Source: Gammaproteobacteria bacterium (GTDB lineage: Bacteria; Pseudomonadota; Gammaproteobacteria; Legionellales; Legionellaceae). From it: a stretch of DNA of 64,000 bases. This document shows, piece by piece, positions 47,214 to 56,333 of the stretch. Made by a program: the position numbers and the translations under genes. Below the pieces are notes generated by a model. That model was given only the letters and a program-made list of their open reading frames with translations. It was not told where the DNA came from and did not search any database. Each line of letters starts with the position of its first letter. The stretch's first letter is position 1. The stretch is taken from assembly GCA_026399205.1 (NCBI GenBank), contig JAPLRL010000045.1, positions 1-64,000 of the forward strand, written 5' to 3'.

Positions 47214-47713
47214 AACGGGGTTCGTTCCCAAGTATGGCTGGCAGATTGGCCCGGTGCGGAAAACACCTTAACCACTAGCTTTTCAACACGATGTTTAGAG
47301 AGTTCGTCGCTATCTTTAATTAAAGCCATCACAAACCATCGCGACAATTCTTCTACCGTCACGTTAGTGACCGGCAAAATGGTCACATCCTCTTTTAGAA
47401 AAGGGATTTTTTTATGATTAAACGTAAAATAATAATAGGCGTCATCTTCGTCTTGTTGTAAATAAGGCGAGTTCCCTGGCATCAAAAACGTTTGATTTAG
47501 AAAATCACAGAGTTCGCGAATTTTATTTTTATAAAAACGATAATCAAAGGTCATCCCATTTTCTTCAACCCAGGTCGTCAATCCAAGATAGACCGTATAG
47601 TGATGGCCATGTAAAGGCTCGCGATCTGTTGCCGAAAAAATAGTGGTATGACCTGCGGAAAACTTCATACTCTCTTTTTGCAACTCTACCGTTGAGAGAA
47701 ACCCTTTTTTCAT
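47210..47713 (-). CDS. 6-pyruvoyltetrahydropterin synthase/QueD-family protein
   Basis: 168 residues. The zinc ligands of the family are visible: KFSAGH near residue 22 and LHGHHY at about 36-41. The usual catalytic Cys a few residues before the LHGH motif is absent (ATDREPLHGH), and the C-terminal Glu region (normally near ETxxxxA) is altered to SAPGQSASHTW. It may therefore do a different pterin or deazapurine reaction, or be a PTPS-like protein of unknown activity. The ATG overlaps the midA stop as ATGA, and its own stop overlaps the priA start. The three genes midA, this one and priA are probably one transcript. Confidence 0.8.
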   Translation of the reverse strand: MKKGFLSTVELQKESMKFSAGHTTIFSATDREPLHGHHYTVYLGLTTWVEENGMTFDYRFYKNKIRELCDFLNQTFLMPGNSPYLQQDEDDAYYYFTFNHKKIPFLKEDVTILPVTNVTVEELSRWFVMALIKDSDELSKHRVEKLVVKVFSAPGQSASHTWERTPL

Positions 47714-48822
47714 AATCGTGCTCGCTGATCGTATCGATGAGACCAAGTATACGGCAAAGTCGCACGCTTTGTTAACACCATGACTTTAAACAACTCCCCC
47801 ATTTCACTCGGTGAAAGCAAGCGCTGAACCTGTTGCGTCATGGTAAACCGCGCCGCTATATCCGCATCATGCTCCAATCGCGCTAACACACCATTATCCA
47901 GTAAAAAAGCAGCTTGTGTGGTGAACCAGCTGATGTCAAACCCCGCGTCACTTGCGGCTTCTGCCACGTGGGTAAAATCAACATGGGCGGTGATATCTTG
48001 CTCTCCGACATGAATCAAGGGGGACACATGTGCACGGTGCTGGTGATGGCACATGAGCGTCCCCATCGCGCGGTCTGGATGGTAGTATTCACTAGCAGGA
48101 AAGCCATAATCAATCAAAAACACCGCCCCACTCCCTAGCATTTCAAAACAGTGCCGCAACCAATCATCCAGTAGCCCGTTGATCTCTGAAACATAAGGAC
48201 TCACCTCAGGTGGAACACAAGTCAGCATGCGTTCAACCAAGCGTGGATGGATACAAGGCGCCCATTGTTCGATAAGCTCTCCCTGCGTTGAGTGGGTGAT
48301 TTTGCTTTCTAATATGGTTTGATCCTGGCACATTAAGCGATGCACAGGCATAGCATCTAACACTTCATTGGCAAGCACTACCCCATTAAAGGGAGTGGTC
48401 GGCCATGCATCTATCCATTCCACACGAGAAAATAACTGTGGAATAGCGGCTTGAATGGCTTGTTGTTGCATAGCTCGCAACTGCCCGCTGACCTCTAAAA
48501 TCACATAGCGCTCGGGCAGGGCTTGAAGAGCGTTCAATGCACTCAACACATCGATACAGAGCCGCCCGCTTCCTGCACCAAACTCAAATAGGGTTGGCTG
48601 CGCACATTGTGCCAATATAGGGGCACACGCCGTCGCGAGCGTCTGACCAAACAACGGCGTCATCTCAGGTGCGGTGATAAAATCCCCTTGTGCGCCCAGT
48701 ACGTTCGACCGAGTCGTATAATAACCATAGATAGGGTGATAGAGCGCTTGCTGCATAAACTCAACAAACCACATGCTCTCCCCGCATGGAAACCACTGTT
48801 CAAATAAAAAATGCTTCACCAA
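47710..48822 (-). CDS. SAM-dependent methyltransferase, MidA/NDUFAF7 family
   Basis: 370 residues. Family features: WFVEFMQQALYHPIYGYYTT near residue 17, GDFITAPEMTPLFGQ, the SAM-binding FEFGAGSGRL at about 80-89, VVLANEVLDAMPVHR, and FLIDYGFPASEYYHPDRAMGTLMCHHQHR. The mitochondrial member methylates an arginine of complex I; the bacterial role is not well known. It heads the midA-PTPS-priA unit and is divergent from the pteridine reductase gene. Confidence 0.9.
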   Translation of the reverse strand: MVKHFLFEQWFPCGESMWFVEFMQQALYHPIYGYYTTRSNVLGAQGDFITAPEMTPLFGQTLATACAPILAQCAQPTLFEFGAGSGRLCIDVLSALNALQALPERYVILEVSGQLRAMQQQAIQAAIPQLFSRVEWIDAWPTTPFNGVVLANEVLDAMPVHRLMCQDQTILESKITHSTQGELIEQWAPCIHPRLVERMLTCVPPEVSPYVSEINGLLDDWLRHCFEMLGSGAVFLIDYGFPASEYYHPDRAMGTLMCHHQHRAHVSPLIHVGEQDITAHVDFTHVAEAASDAGFDISWFTTQAAFLLDNGVLARLEHDADIAARFTMTQQVQRLLSPSEMGELFKVMVLTKRATLPYTWSHRYDQRARL

Positions 48823-48871
48823 CGCTCCATTCCGAGTACAATCAATTTATATTTCCCGACGCTTATTCATT

Positions 48872-49618
48872 ATGATCCCATCTCCCCCAAAAGTCGCACT
48901 CATCACCGGTGCTGCAAGACGCATAGGTGCCGCCATCGCCCACTGTTTACATCAAGCAGGTTTTGATGTGATGATTCATGCCCATCACGCTAAACAAGAC
49001 GCCATAGAGCTATGTCAAACCCTCAACGAACGCCGTCCTCAAAGTGCTGCGTGCTGCTTCCATGATCTGCAAGACTCCGCAGCCCCTGCCTACCTAGTCG
49101 AACAAACCCTACAATGGCGAAATGCACTCACCCTACTCGTGAACAACGCCTCTGTATTCATCCAAAATGAGACCACACATCCTAGCCCCACCACCTGGGA
49201 ACAGTCTTTTAAAGTGAATGTAGAAGCCCCTTTTTATTTAAGTTACGCGGCCCTTCCTCACCTACTAACGCATGAAGGCAGTATCATTAATCTGACAGAT
49301 ATCCATGCAACTCAACCTTTGGCCGGCTATGAAATCTATTGCCAAACGAAAGCTGCACTCACCATGCAAACCCTCGCACTTGCAAAGGCATTCGCACCTC
49401 GCGTTCGTGTCAATGCAGTCGCACCTGGTGCGATTGCATGGCCAGAGGGGGATAATCACCTATTGCCCGCAACCAAAAAAAATATTATTTCACAAACCTT
49501 ACTGCAGCGTCACGGTCATCCAAGTGATATCGCGCAAACGGTGTTGTTCTTGGCGCAACATGCGTTTATGACGGGGCAGGTGATTAAGGTGGATGGGGGA
49601 CGGCAGTTGCATGTTTAA
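48872..49618 (+). CDS. folM: Pteridine reductase/dihydromonapterin reductase-like SDR
   Basis: A 248-residue short-chain dehydrogenase. The N-terminal TGAARRIGAAIA follows the TGxxxRxG pattern of pteridine reductases rather than the common TGxxxGxG. LVNNASVF, NLTDIHA, YEIYCQTKAAL (Tyr and Lys of the active site) and VNAVAPGAIAWPEG complete the fold. It likely reduces dihydropterins or dihydrofolate with NADPH. Start at the ATG at 48872; a longer frame overlaps the divergent gene. It lies near other pterin genes (PTPS-like, folB) but not in an operon with them. Confidence 0.88.
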   Translation: MIPSPPKVALITGAARRIGAAIAHCLHQAGFDVMIHAHHAKQDAIELCQTLNERRPQSAACCFHDLQDSAAPAYLVEQTLQWRNALTLLVNNASVFIQNETTHPSPTTWEQSFKVNVEAPFYLSYAALPHLLTHEGSIINLTDIHATQPLAGYEIYCQTKAALTMQTLALAKAFAPRVRVNAVAPGAIAWPEGDNHLLPATKKNIISQTLLQRHGHPSDIAQTVLFLAQHAFMTGQVIKVDGGRQLHV

Positions 49619-49641
49619 CATCTCCGTCATTGTAAGCGCAA

Positions 49642-49717
49642 AGAAATCGGAGCCGCGACCGTTAGGGAGCGGAGATTTTAAAACTTCCGCTCCCTAACGG
49701 TCGCGGCTCCGATTTCT
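49642..49717. repeat. Palindromic repeat family A, copy 4
   Basis: A 76-bp inverted repeat, AGAAATCGGAGCCGCGACCG... and complement. An extra outer pair, GTCATTGT (49626-49633) and ACAATGAC (49726-49733), extends the structure. It lies between the convergent ends of folM and recN. Confidence 0.9.
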
Positions 49718-49740
49718 CTGTATTCACAATGACGAACAGA

Positions 49741-51405
49741 TTACCCACACTGCGACTCCTCTAACAAACTCCTCGCATGATCATGCGCCTCATCACCACA
49801 ACTGATCCCCCCCAACATTGCCGCCAACTCCACCGCACGCTCCTGCATAGAAAGCGGCACAGCATAGGTAAGAGAACTTTCTTCATTTAAGCATTTCTTA
49901 ACCGCCCAGTGATAATGAGCGAATGCTGCAACTTGCGGTTGATGCGTCACACAAAGCACCTGCACTCGTTTTCCTAATTGCCGTAACAATTGACCCACCA
50001 CTGCCGCGGTTTTTCCACCAATGCCCACATCCACCTCATCGAAAACCAAGGTAGGAATTGCCGCACGCTCATTGGTCATGAGTTCAACGGCCAAGCTGAA
50101 ACGAGATAGCTCGCCACCTGACAACACTTTAGACAACAATTGAAACGGCATGCCTGGGTTCGTTTTGACCTCATACTCAACCCGCTCCAACCCAAACTTA
50201 TCTGGTTTTTCCGTAGGTGAAAATTGAATTTTAATTTCGCCTTGAGACACCCCTAATTGCCGCATCATGCCAGTCAAGGCTGCCGATAAAACAGGCGCGC
50301 ACGCAGCCCGAGACTCACTGAGCTTTGTTGCTGCCTTCAAAAAAACCTGATGCGCCTCACCCAGTTGCTTCTCTAAAAGCGGCACCGCTTCTAATGCGCG
50401 CTCTAATTCTTCACATCGCTCAATCAGTTGCTCGAGCAACGTGGGTAACGCGCTCACCTCCACCTGATATTTTCTGGCATGGTGATGAAGCTCGCTCATC
50501 CTGTTTTCAAGGCCTGCACGACGTTCGGGATCGTCCACCAAGGTTTCTACCCAAGCCCTTGCTTCCATCGCTGCTTCTTCGCATTGAATCAAGGCCTCAC
50601 TCACCAAGGTTTTCATGCGCTTTACGACCACATCTTCATCAGGTAAATTTTTTAACTCGTGCTCAACCTGACTCAGTTGGCGACAAATTCCATTCTCATC
50701 GCCAGATAGCCAACTCTCAATTTGAGTTCCTGAAAACAAGTAAGCCTGTAAATGATGTAGCTTTTTATGCTCTTGATAAAGCAGCTCGATTTCATTGGGT
50801 TGCATCGCCAAGTCCAATAATTCTTTGCGTTGAAATTGCTGAAAAACCAATTGGCTACGGAGCATATCAGGTGACTCTAGCGCGCGAAAACACTGCAACA
50901 AGGTCTGATACGCTTGAAAGCGCTCGCTTACTTCAGTCAATAATGCCATGTGCCCTGCATAGCGATCGAGTTGTGAGCGCGCGGTGTGCACATGCAGTAA
51001 TTGTTGATGCGCATGCTGACCATGAACATGAATCAGCCGTTCACCTACGCTTTTTGCTTGCTGTAAAGACAGGAGTTTCCCATTTAAGTAGGCTTTAGAT
51101 CGCCCCGATCGATTCATGATACGCCGCATCACGACCTCGGTTTCCGAGGTGACATCTTGCTCACATAACCATTGATGAGTTTCAGATCCGGGCAACACGG
51201 CAAACATAGCAGCCACTTCAGTTTGCTCTTGTCCTGGCCGCACGACCTCGCCGTGCATTTTATGCCCGAGCACAAACAGCATGGCATCCATGATGATGGA
51301 TTTTCCGGCACCGCTTTCACCGGTTAACACCGTCAATCCAACCTCAAAATCCATTTCCAGGTGTTCAATCGTTAAAAAGTGATCAATTGACAAGGTCAAA
51401 AGCAC
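49741..51405 (-). CDS. recN: DNA repair protein RecN
   Basis: An SMC-like ATPase used in double-strand-break repair. Walker A LTGESGAGKSIIMDAML is near residue 30, followed by the two-stranded coiled coil (about 140-340). The ABC signature is LSGGELSRFSLAVEL, and Walker B is PTLVFDEVDVGIGG. Length is 554 residues from the GTG at 51405, with GGAGG nine bases upstream; a TTG further up is possible. It overlaps nadK by 10 bases. Confidence 0.94.
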   Translation of the reverse strand: MLLTLSIDHFLTIEHLEMDFEVGLTVLTGESGAGKSIIMDAMLFVLGHKMHGEVVRPGQEQTEVAAMFAVLPGSETHQWLCEQDVTSETEVVMRRIMNRSGRSKAYLNGKLLSLQQAKSVGERLIHVHGQHAHQQLLHVHTARSQLDRYAGHMALLTEVSERFQAYQTLLQCFRALESPDMLRSQLVFQQFQRKELLDLAMQPNEIELLYQEHKKLHHLQAYLFSGTQIESWLSGDENGICRQLSQVEHELKNLPDEDVVVKRMKTLVSEALIQCEEAAMEARAWVETLVDDPERRAGLENRMSELHHHARKYQVEVSALPTLLEQLIERCEELERALEAVPLLEKQLGEAHQVFLKAATKLSESRAACAPVLSAALTGMMRQLGVSQGEIKIQFSPTEKPDKFGLERVEYEVKTNPGMPFQLLSKVLSGGELSRFSLAVELMTNERAAIPTLVFDEVDVGIGGKTAAVVGQLLRQLGKRVQVLCVTHQPQVAAFAHYHWAVKKCLNEESSLTYAVPLSMQERAVELAAMLGGISCGDEAHDHARSLLEESQCG

Positions 51406-52295
51406 GATTGCGAGCCTCCCTCCCAACCTAATTTAAGTCTTAATGTATCAAAATAATCATAACGTACTGGATGTAATAAGCGTAGCTTCTCGGGATGTTT
51501 TTGTATGGTCAGCCACTGTCCTTCTTGAATAACGGCCTGCTCTTGGCTATCTGCGCTCAACGATAACTCGATATGTTGCGCCGCACTGGGTTTGAGCAGG
51601 ATCTGTGCCTGCGCATCCACGACCAAAGGACGCGAGCTTAACCGGTGAGAAAACATCGGCGAAATGACCACCGCATTCAAGGTAGGATGTAAAATGGGTC
51701 CACCCGCAGAAAGAGTGTAAGCCGTTGACCCTGTGGGTGTTGAAAAAATAATGCCGTCTGCACGATAATGACTCACCAACTCTTGATTCACAAACACATC
51801 AAATTCCATGAGATAAGTGCTATTCCCGCGACTCACGACAACATCATTGAGCGCACAAGCAACAAATGAAGCCCCGGACGTTGACTCAAGACGTGCTTGT
51901 AATAAAAAACGCTGCTCTTCCACATAGTGCCCTTGTAACACCGCAAGCAACTCTGTTTCCATATCTTGGGGAGAAATATCTGTTAAAAACCCTAAACGTC
52001 CTCTATTCACCCCAACCACAGGTACACCGACCTCAACCGCCATGCGCGCAGCAGACAACAAACTGCCATCTCCGCCAACGACGATAATGATATCGCCAGA
52101 CTGGCCCATGAGTTGCCGTGCTAAAACAGGATAATCTAATGAGAACGACGCGGCTGTCTCTTGATCAAGCCACGCCTCAATCGATAACGTAGATAAAAAA
52201 TGCATCAGTCGAGTCAAGGTCTCAATCACCCCCTCATTGGCGCGGTGGTGACGTGCGTAGACAATGACTCGTTTAAACTGAAGCGGGTTTTTCAT
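51396..52295 (-). CDS. nadK: NAD kinase
   Basis: 299 residues, makes NADP from NAD. Motifs: IIVVGGDGSLLSAAR with the catalytic GGDG, NRGRLGFLTD, LNDVVVSRG, and HYRADGIIFSTPTGSTAYTLSAGGPI. Length is normal. It lies two bases after typA and overlaps recN, giving a typA-nadK-recN string. Confidence 0.96.
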   Translation of the reverse strand: MKNPLQFKRVIVYARHHRANEGVIETLTRLMHFLSTLSIEAWLDQETAASFSLDYPVLARQLMGQSGDIIIVVGGDGSLLSAARMAVEVGVPVVGVNRGRLGFLTDISPQDMETELLAVLQGHYVEEQRFLLQARLESTSGASFVACALNDVVVSRGNSTYLMEFDVFVNQELVSHYRADGIIFSTPTGSTAYTLSAGGPILHPTLNAVVISPMFSHRLSSRPLVVDAQAQILLKPSAAQHIELSLSADSQEQAVIQEGQWLTIQKHPEKLRLLHPVRYDYFDTLRLKLGWEGGSQSCF

Positions 52296-52297
52296 GG

Positions 52298-54121
52298 TTA
52301 CTTGTCCTCAGATGACCGTCCATCACGCTTTCTTTCTACTCCTTTTAAGCGTTTTTTCCTCAGGCGGATAGATTGTGGTGTGACTTCGACCAACTCATCA
52401 TCATCAATAAATTCTAATGCCTGTTCTAATGAGTATTTAATCGCAGGGGTCAACACGATATTTTCATCCGTTCCAGACGCGCGAACATTCGTCAATTGTT
52501 TTTCTTTCGTGACATTTACAATCAGATCGTTATCGCGAGAGTGGATACCAACAATCATCCCTTCATAACAAGCAACTTGTGGCCCAATAAACATCCGGCC
52601 TCTTTCTTGTAAATTAAATAAAGCAAAGCCTCTTGCTGTGCCTGCGCAACTTGAAACCAACACACCATTGGCTCTTTGCCCTATTTTAGAGCGAACATAC
52701 GGCCCATATTTTTCAAACACGTGATACATCAACCCAGTTCCCGACGTTGACGACAAAAATTCAGTATGAAAGCCAATGAGACCCCGGGTTGGGATAATAT
52801 AATCTAGGCGCACGCGTCCTTTGCCATCTGGCACCATGTTTTGGAGTTCGCCACGACGTTCCCCTAACTTTTCCATCACCGAGCCTTGATGCGTTTCTTC
52901 AATATCGACGGTCATTTGCTCGTAAGGCTCAAGAACGACGCCATCCTCTTCTTTCAGAATAACTTCTGGTCTTGAAATGCCAAGTTCGTAACCTTCACGG
53001 CGCATGGTTTCAATCAAAATTGATAAATGCAACTCGCCTCGTCCAGATACTCTGACTTTGTCCGGATCATCCATGGCCTCTACACGCAATGCCACGTTGT
53101 GCAACAACTCGGTTTGTAAGCGCTCATGAATTTTACGACTGGTCACATATTTCCCTTCCTGCCCTGCAAAAGGAGAGTCGTTAACCTGGAAGATCATATT
53201 GATTGTCGGTTCATCCACGCTCAAGGCTGGCAACGCTTCAACCGCGCTCGGATCGCATAACGTATCTGAAATATGAAGCTCACTCAGCCCCGTCACCGCA
53301 ATGATGTCTCCGGCTTGCGCTTCATTAATTTCGACCCTATCTAAGCCAGCAAATCCAAGTAATTGTAGAATTCGACCATTACGAACTTCGCCATGTTGAT
53401 CGATCACTTTAACATTCGCCTTCGGTTGGATGCGTCCGCGTGAAATTCGTCCTATGCCAATCGTGCCCACATACGAAGAATAGTCCAGCGAACTGATTTG
53501 CATTTGAAACGGGCCATCCAAATCAACAGGCGGTGGAGGCACTTTATCAACAATCGTCTGTAATAAAGCTTCCATATTGGTTGTCTCATCCTCTAACGCC
53601 AATTTGGCATACCCTTCCAACGCAGAGGTATAAACAACAGGAAAATCTAACTGAGTATCGTTTGCACCCAGGTTATCAAATAAATCAAACACTTGCTCCA
53701 TCACCCAATCAGGCCGCGCCCCTGGACGATCGATTTTATTAATCACAACGATGGGGTTTAAACCAAACCCGAAGGCTTTTTGCGTCACAAACCGCGTTTG
53801 TGGCATTGGGCCATCCACCGCATCAACCAGCAATAACACACTGTCAACCATCGACAAGATACGTTCAACTTCTCCACCAAAATCAGCGTGTCCCGGGGTA
53901 TCCACAATATTAATGTGATAACCGTGCCAATTCACACAGGTGTTTTTAGCTAAAATCGTGATGCCGCGTTCTTTTTCCAACACATTGGAATCCATCACTC
54001 GCTCAATGGTCGCTGCTCGCTCATTAAATGTTCCGGTTTGCTGTAACAGCTTATCAACCAACGTTGTTTTACCATGATCCACGTGCGCAATAATTGCTAC
54101 GTTTCTAATCTTCTCAACCAT
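52298..54121 (-). CDS. typA: Ribosome-associated GTPase TypA/BipA
   Basis: 607 residues from the ATG at 54121 ([21 protein letters not shown]). The G domain has VDTPGHADF and [15 protein letters not shown]-like domains III and V include [29 protein letters not shown]. The C-terminal domain has [26 protein letters not shown]. It helps ribosome assembly and stress adaptation. It is divergent from icmT. Confidence 0.96.
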   Translation of the reverse strand: MVEKIRNVAIIAHVDHGKTTLVDKLLQQTGTFNERAATIERVMDSNVLEKERGITILAKNTCVNWHGYHINIVDTPGHADFGGEVERILSMVDSVLLLVDAVDGPMPQTRFVTQKAFGFGLNPIVVINKIDRPGARPDWVMEQVFDLFDNLGANDTQLDFPVVYTSALEGYAKLALEDETTNMEALLQTIVDKVPPPPVDLDGPFQMQISSLDYSSYVGTIGIGRISRGRIQPKANVKVIDQHGEVRNGRILQLLGFAGLDRVEINEAQAGDIIAVTGLSELHISDTLCDPSAVEALPALSVDEPTINMIFQVNDSPFAGQEGKYVTSRKIHERLQTELLHNVALRVEAMDDPDKVRVSGRGELHLSILIETMRREGYELGISRPEVILKEEDGVVLEPYEQMTVDIEETHQGSVMEKLGERRGELQNMVPDGKGRVRLDYIIPTRGLIGFHTEFLSSTSGTGLMYHVFEKYGPYVRSKIGQRANGVLVSSCAGTARGFALFNLQERGRMFIGPQVACYEGMIVGIHSRDNDLIVNVTKEKQLTNVRASGTDENIVLTPAIKYSLEQALEFIDDDELVEVTPQSIRLRKKRLKGVERKRDGRSSEDK

Positions 54122-54288
54122 ATCAACCCAAAATAACCTATTCAAAGAATCTCTATTTTACCTTGTCTTGGCCTCTACGTCGCCAATTAATTTACAAATC
54201 ATAAATTATGGAGCAAACTAAACCGGTTTGGCATGCCACCGAAGGACCGCTGTACTGCGCCCAGTATAGCATCAGATGGAGAAATATA

Positions 54289-54558
54289 ATGGCAGAGTTT
54301 TCAGCTGATGCGCATTGGCGAGATTCAGCAAGAAGTGCGCGTTTTTTTATGGTGGATGCACGCGCTTCTTTTCCTACCCTTATTTTTCTACTCCATATTG
54401 CAATCTGGACGGCCATCGTCGCCTTACTATCCCTTGTGATGTTTGGTGTTTTAGAGCATTTTGGTTTTTCGGTCCCCGTCTTTTTAAGATGGATCAGGTC
54501 ATTCTTAGCAGGTGACATCAAAACGTCTCAACCGAGGTGGCGTGGTTATGAGTACTGA
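54289..54558 (+). CDS. icmT: Dot/Icm type IVB secretion protein IcmT
   Basis: 89 residues, with GGAG seven bases before the ATG at 54289. The sequence closely follows Legionella IcmT as I recall it: HWRDSARSARFFMVDARASFP, a hydrophobic helix at about 23-45, then HFGFSVPVFLRWIRSFLAG and a basic tail. IcmT is an inner-membrane component needed for Dot/Icm function and egress. The last 11 bases overlap icmS. Divergent from typA across 167 bp, in which no strong promoter was found. Confidence 0.93.
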   Translation: MAEFSADAHWRDSARSARFFMVDARASFPTLIFLLHIAIWTAIVALLSLVMFGVLEHFGFSVPVFLRWIRSFLAGDIKTSQPRWRGYEY

Positions 54559-54892
54559 TATTCCTAAAACACTGGCCATGGTGTCAGCGCAAATGAACGC
54601 TAAGTTTTACCTCAATGATCGCTTTTTAACGTACGATGAAGTTTTTTCAGAAACCGGCATGTTGCCAGGCTTAACAAAACGCGCCGATCAACTGTGTTCA
54701 CTCTGTCTAGGCTACGGATTAGGCGCCACATTTGAAGACGCCGAAGGCGCCCTACTCGGCACTCGGGTCATATTTGATACCGTCACCCCTCAGTCGCTGC
54801 GACTACTCTGCATTATTGACGTCATCAGTGAACTCATTCACGGCGGCCCCAGCAAAGACTATACGCCACTTGATGAATTGATGTACGACTAA
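54548..54892 (+). CDS. icmS: Dot/Icm effector chaperone IcmS
   Basis: 114 residues, the same length as Legionella IcmS. Strongly conserved blocks are MNAKFYLNDRFLTYDEVFSETG, KRADQLCSLCLGYGLGATFE and the C-terminal YTPLDELMYD. IcmS is a small acidic cytoplasmic chaperone that, with IcmW, presents effectors to the DotL coupling complex. It overlaps icmT by 11 bases, so the two are translationally coupled. Confidence 0.95.
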   Translation: MSTDIPKTLAMVSAQMNAKFYLNDRFLTYDEVFSETGMLPGLTKRADQLCSLCLGYGLGATFEDAEGALLGTRVIFDTVTPQSLRLLCIIDVISELIHGGPSKDYTPLDELMYD

Positions 54893-55041
54893 ATCCAGGC
54901 TACCTTTCTTAAATTAATAGTCGTGAACCAACATATATCCAACGATATTTTCTCTAGACACCCGCACCTATTCAGGTACAATAAATACGCCACGGATGAC
55001 AAATTAAAATCAAATTAATCGCATTTTAAACATTAATATAG

Positions 55042-55047
55042 TATAAT
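55042..55047 (+). promoter_or_regulatory. -10 element of the FIR-icmQ transcript
   Basis: TATAAT, 48 bp before the GTG start. No -35 hexamer stands at proper spacing. Instead TTAAT occurs at 55015-55019 and 55033-55037 upstream, reminiscent of TTAAT-type half sites bound by PmrA before Legionella icm and effector genes. This suggests an activator-dependent promoter, separate from icmTS. Confidence 0.4.
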
Positions 55048-55095
55048 GTAATAAAGTGAAGGATCTAAGTTCAATTTTTATTGAGGAAATGAACC

Positions 55096-55404
55096 GTGAC
55101 CACCTATTTTAGTACCAAGAAACATGAGCCATTAACTACGGGCGTCACCATTGATGAAGTCATGGAAAAAGTGGTTGCGCCGGTCAGTATATGTACTAAT
55201 ACCGTTGGAACTTTAGCTGAGACTCACCCAGAAGAGGATAACCGAACAGCAAGTGAAGCCATCTTAAAATGGAAACAAGGCTTGTTCAGTGCGCTGAATC
55301 GCAACAAAACACAAACCATCCAAGCCTCTACGTCTGCTTCAACAACCGTAGCCCCCACACCAACTGATGCCCCTGCAGAAGTGGCTCCCAAGATGGGGCT
55401 ATGA
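55096..55404 (+). CDS. Putative functional IcmR replacement (FIR-family position)
   Basis: 102 residues with a GTG start at 55096, GAGG nine bases upstream. It has no similarity that I recognise to L. pneumophila IcmR. It lies exactly in the icmR slot between icmS and icmQ, and its stop overlaps the icmQ ATG. Residues 18-68 look helical (IDEVMEKVVAP...ASEAILKWKQGLFSALN); residues 72-98 are a low-complexity Thr/Ser/Ala/Pro tail. Known biology: in Legionella and Coxiella this slot holds non-homologous genes (the FIR family) whose products bind IcmQ and act as its chaperone. By position, size, coupling and helical content this is a new FIR candidate; the function is inferred. Confidence 0.75.
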   Translation: MTTYFSTKKHEPLTTGVTIDEVMEKVVAPVSICTNTVGTLAETHPEEDNRTASEAILKWKQGLFSALNRNKTQTIQASTSASTTVAPTPTDAPAEVAPKMGL

Positions 55405-55967
55405 TGAAACAGTTCCTCAGTGAGCAACAAGAAAAAGAGATTACCCAAATCTTAGATGAGGCGGCAGACTCCCCTGTCTGGCAAAAATCGAATTTCTTAC
55501 GCGTCATGGGAAAACAACTCCATCAGGTTCGTGATACCTTCAAAAACATGATAGGACAAGCGGCCAATGCAGCAAACACAACTGCTGTCACCACCAAAGC
55601 ATCCGACGACAAACAAGTCGAGCTGTTTATCTATCTTTACTCAACAAAAGGGCTAGACATGACCACCTGGGAGCACATTCTTGTGAATTTACCCAGTCAA
55701 TTGGTGTCTAGACCCATTTACACCGATGAAAAAAACATAAAAACCTGGATTCGCTCTAAGCCTACCCCTAATAATGAGGCTTATATTCGCGTCACGGTCT
55801 CTGAACGATTTATTATGACCCTGCCCGATGGAAAGGGCCCTGTAGATAGATTGAAACAGCCCCTCATTACGATTCGAGGGTTCCCGCTAGACTCGAATTA
55901 TAAAGCAACATTTGTGCATATCACGGGCGAGTATGAGTATTTTCACGGGCATTTGACAAAAAAATAG
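55401..55967 (+). CDS. icmQ: Dot/Icm protein IcmQ
   Basis: 188 residues (Legionella IcmQ is 191). The N-terminal helical part (1-57) has LSEQQEKEITQILDEAADSPVWQKSNFLRVMGKQLHQVRD, the region bound by IcmR in Legionella. A variable Ala/Thr linker (55-72) follows. The C-terminal domain has VELFIYLYSTKG, WEHILVNLPSQLVSRPIY and NNEAYIRVTV; in Legionella this domain binds NAD and has an ADP-ribosyltransferase-like fold. An ATG one codon later is equally possible. In Legionella icmP and icmO follow; here folB lies convergent after six bases. Confidence 0.93.
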   Translation: MMKQFLSEQQEKEITQILDEAADSPVWQKSNFLRVMGKQLHQVRDTFKNMIGQAANAANTTAVTTKASDDKQVELFIYLYSTKGLDMTTWEHILVNLPSQLVSRPIYTDEKNIKTWIRSKPTPNNEAYIRVTVSERFIMTLPDGKGPVDRLKQPLITIRGFPLDSNYKATFVHITGEYEYFHGHLTKK

Positions 55968-55973
55968 CCAATA

Positions 55974-56333
55974 TCACCGCGTGACCCGAACTGTCACTCG
56001 CCCTGCCTGCTCAACCGCCCAAGGCTTACTCACCGCGACCTGCACCTGCTTCACTTTAAATTCAGATAAAATCAATTGAGCCACTTGTTGCGCCACGGTT
56101 TCAATCAGCTCAAACGCCTGTGTGCTCACGAACGCTATAACGGCTTTACACAGCGCGTCATAATCAACCGTTTGTGACAAGGTCAGCGTGGCATCACCCA
56201 ATGTAAGCGGAAAACGAATATCTAAAGACAACGTTTGGTCAATCTGTTGCTCCCACGCATGCACCCCGATGCGGGTTTTTACTTTTAAGTCATGAATTTC
56301 AATCCAATCCTCTAACTGCTCTGTTTGACTCAT
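55974..56333 (-). CDS. folB: Dihydroneopterin aldolase
   Basis: A 119-residue folate-pathway enzyme. Family features: WIEIHDLKVKTRIGVHAWEQ, the DYDALCKAV segment and ELIETVAQQVAQLIL with the catalytic region Glu, then VSKPWAVEQAGRVTVRV. Its ATG overlaps the hemE stop (ATGA), so the two are co-translated. Confidence 0.93.
   Translation of the reverse strand: MSQTEQLEDWIEIHDLKVKTRIGVHAWEQQIDQTLSLDIRFPLTLGDATLTLSQTVDYDALCKAVIAFVSTQAFELIETVAQQVAQLILSEFKVKQVQVAVSKPWAVEQAGRVTVRVTR

Noticed and set aside
50325-51098. 257-codon plus-strand frame opposite recN
   Set aside because: Long antisense shadow of recN; recN itself has all motifs of the family.
54893-55095. CpxR box (GTAAA-N5-GTAAA) before the FIR gene
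   Set aside because: Only a poor match (GTAAT...GTGAA) downstream of the -10, so not reported as a site.
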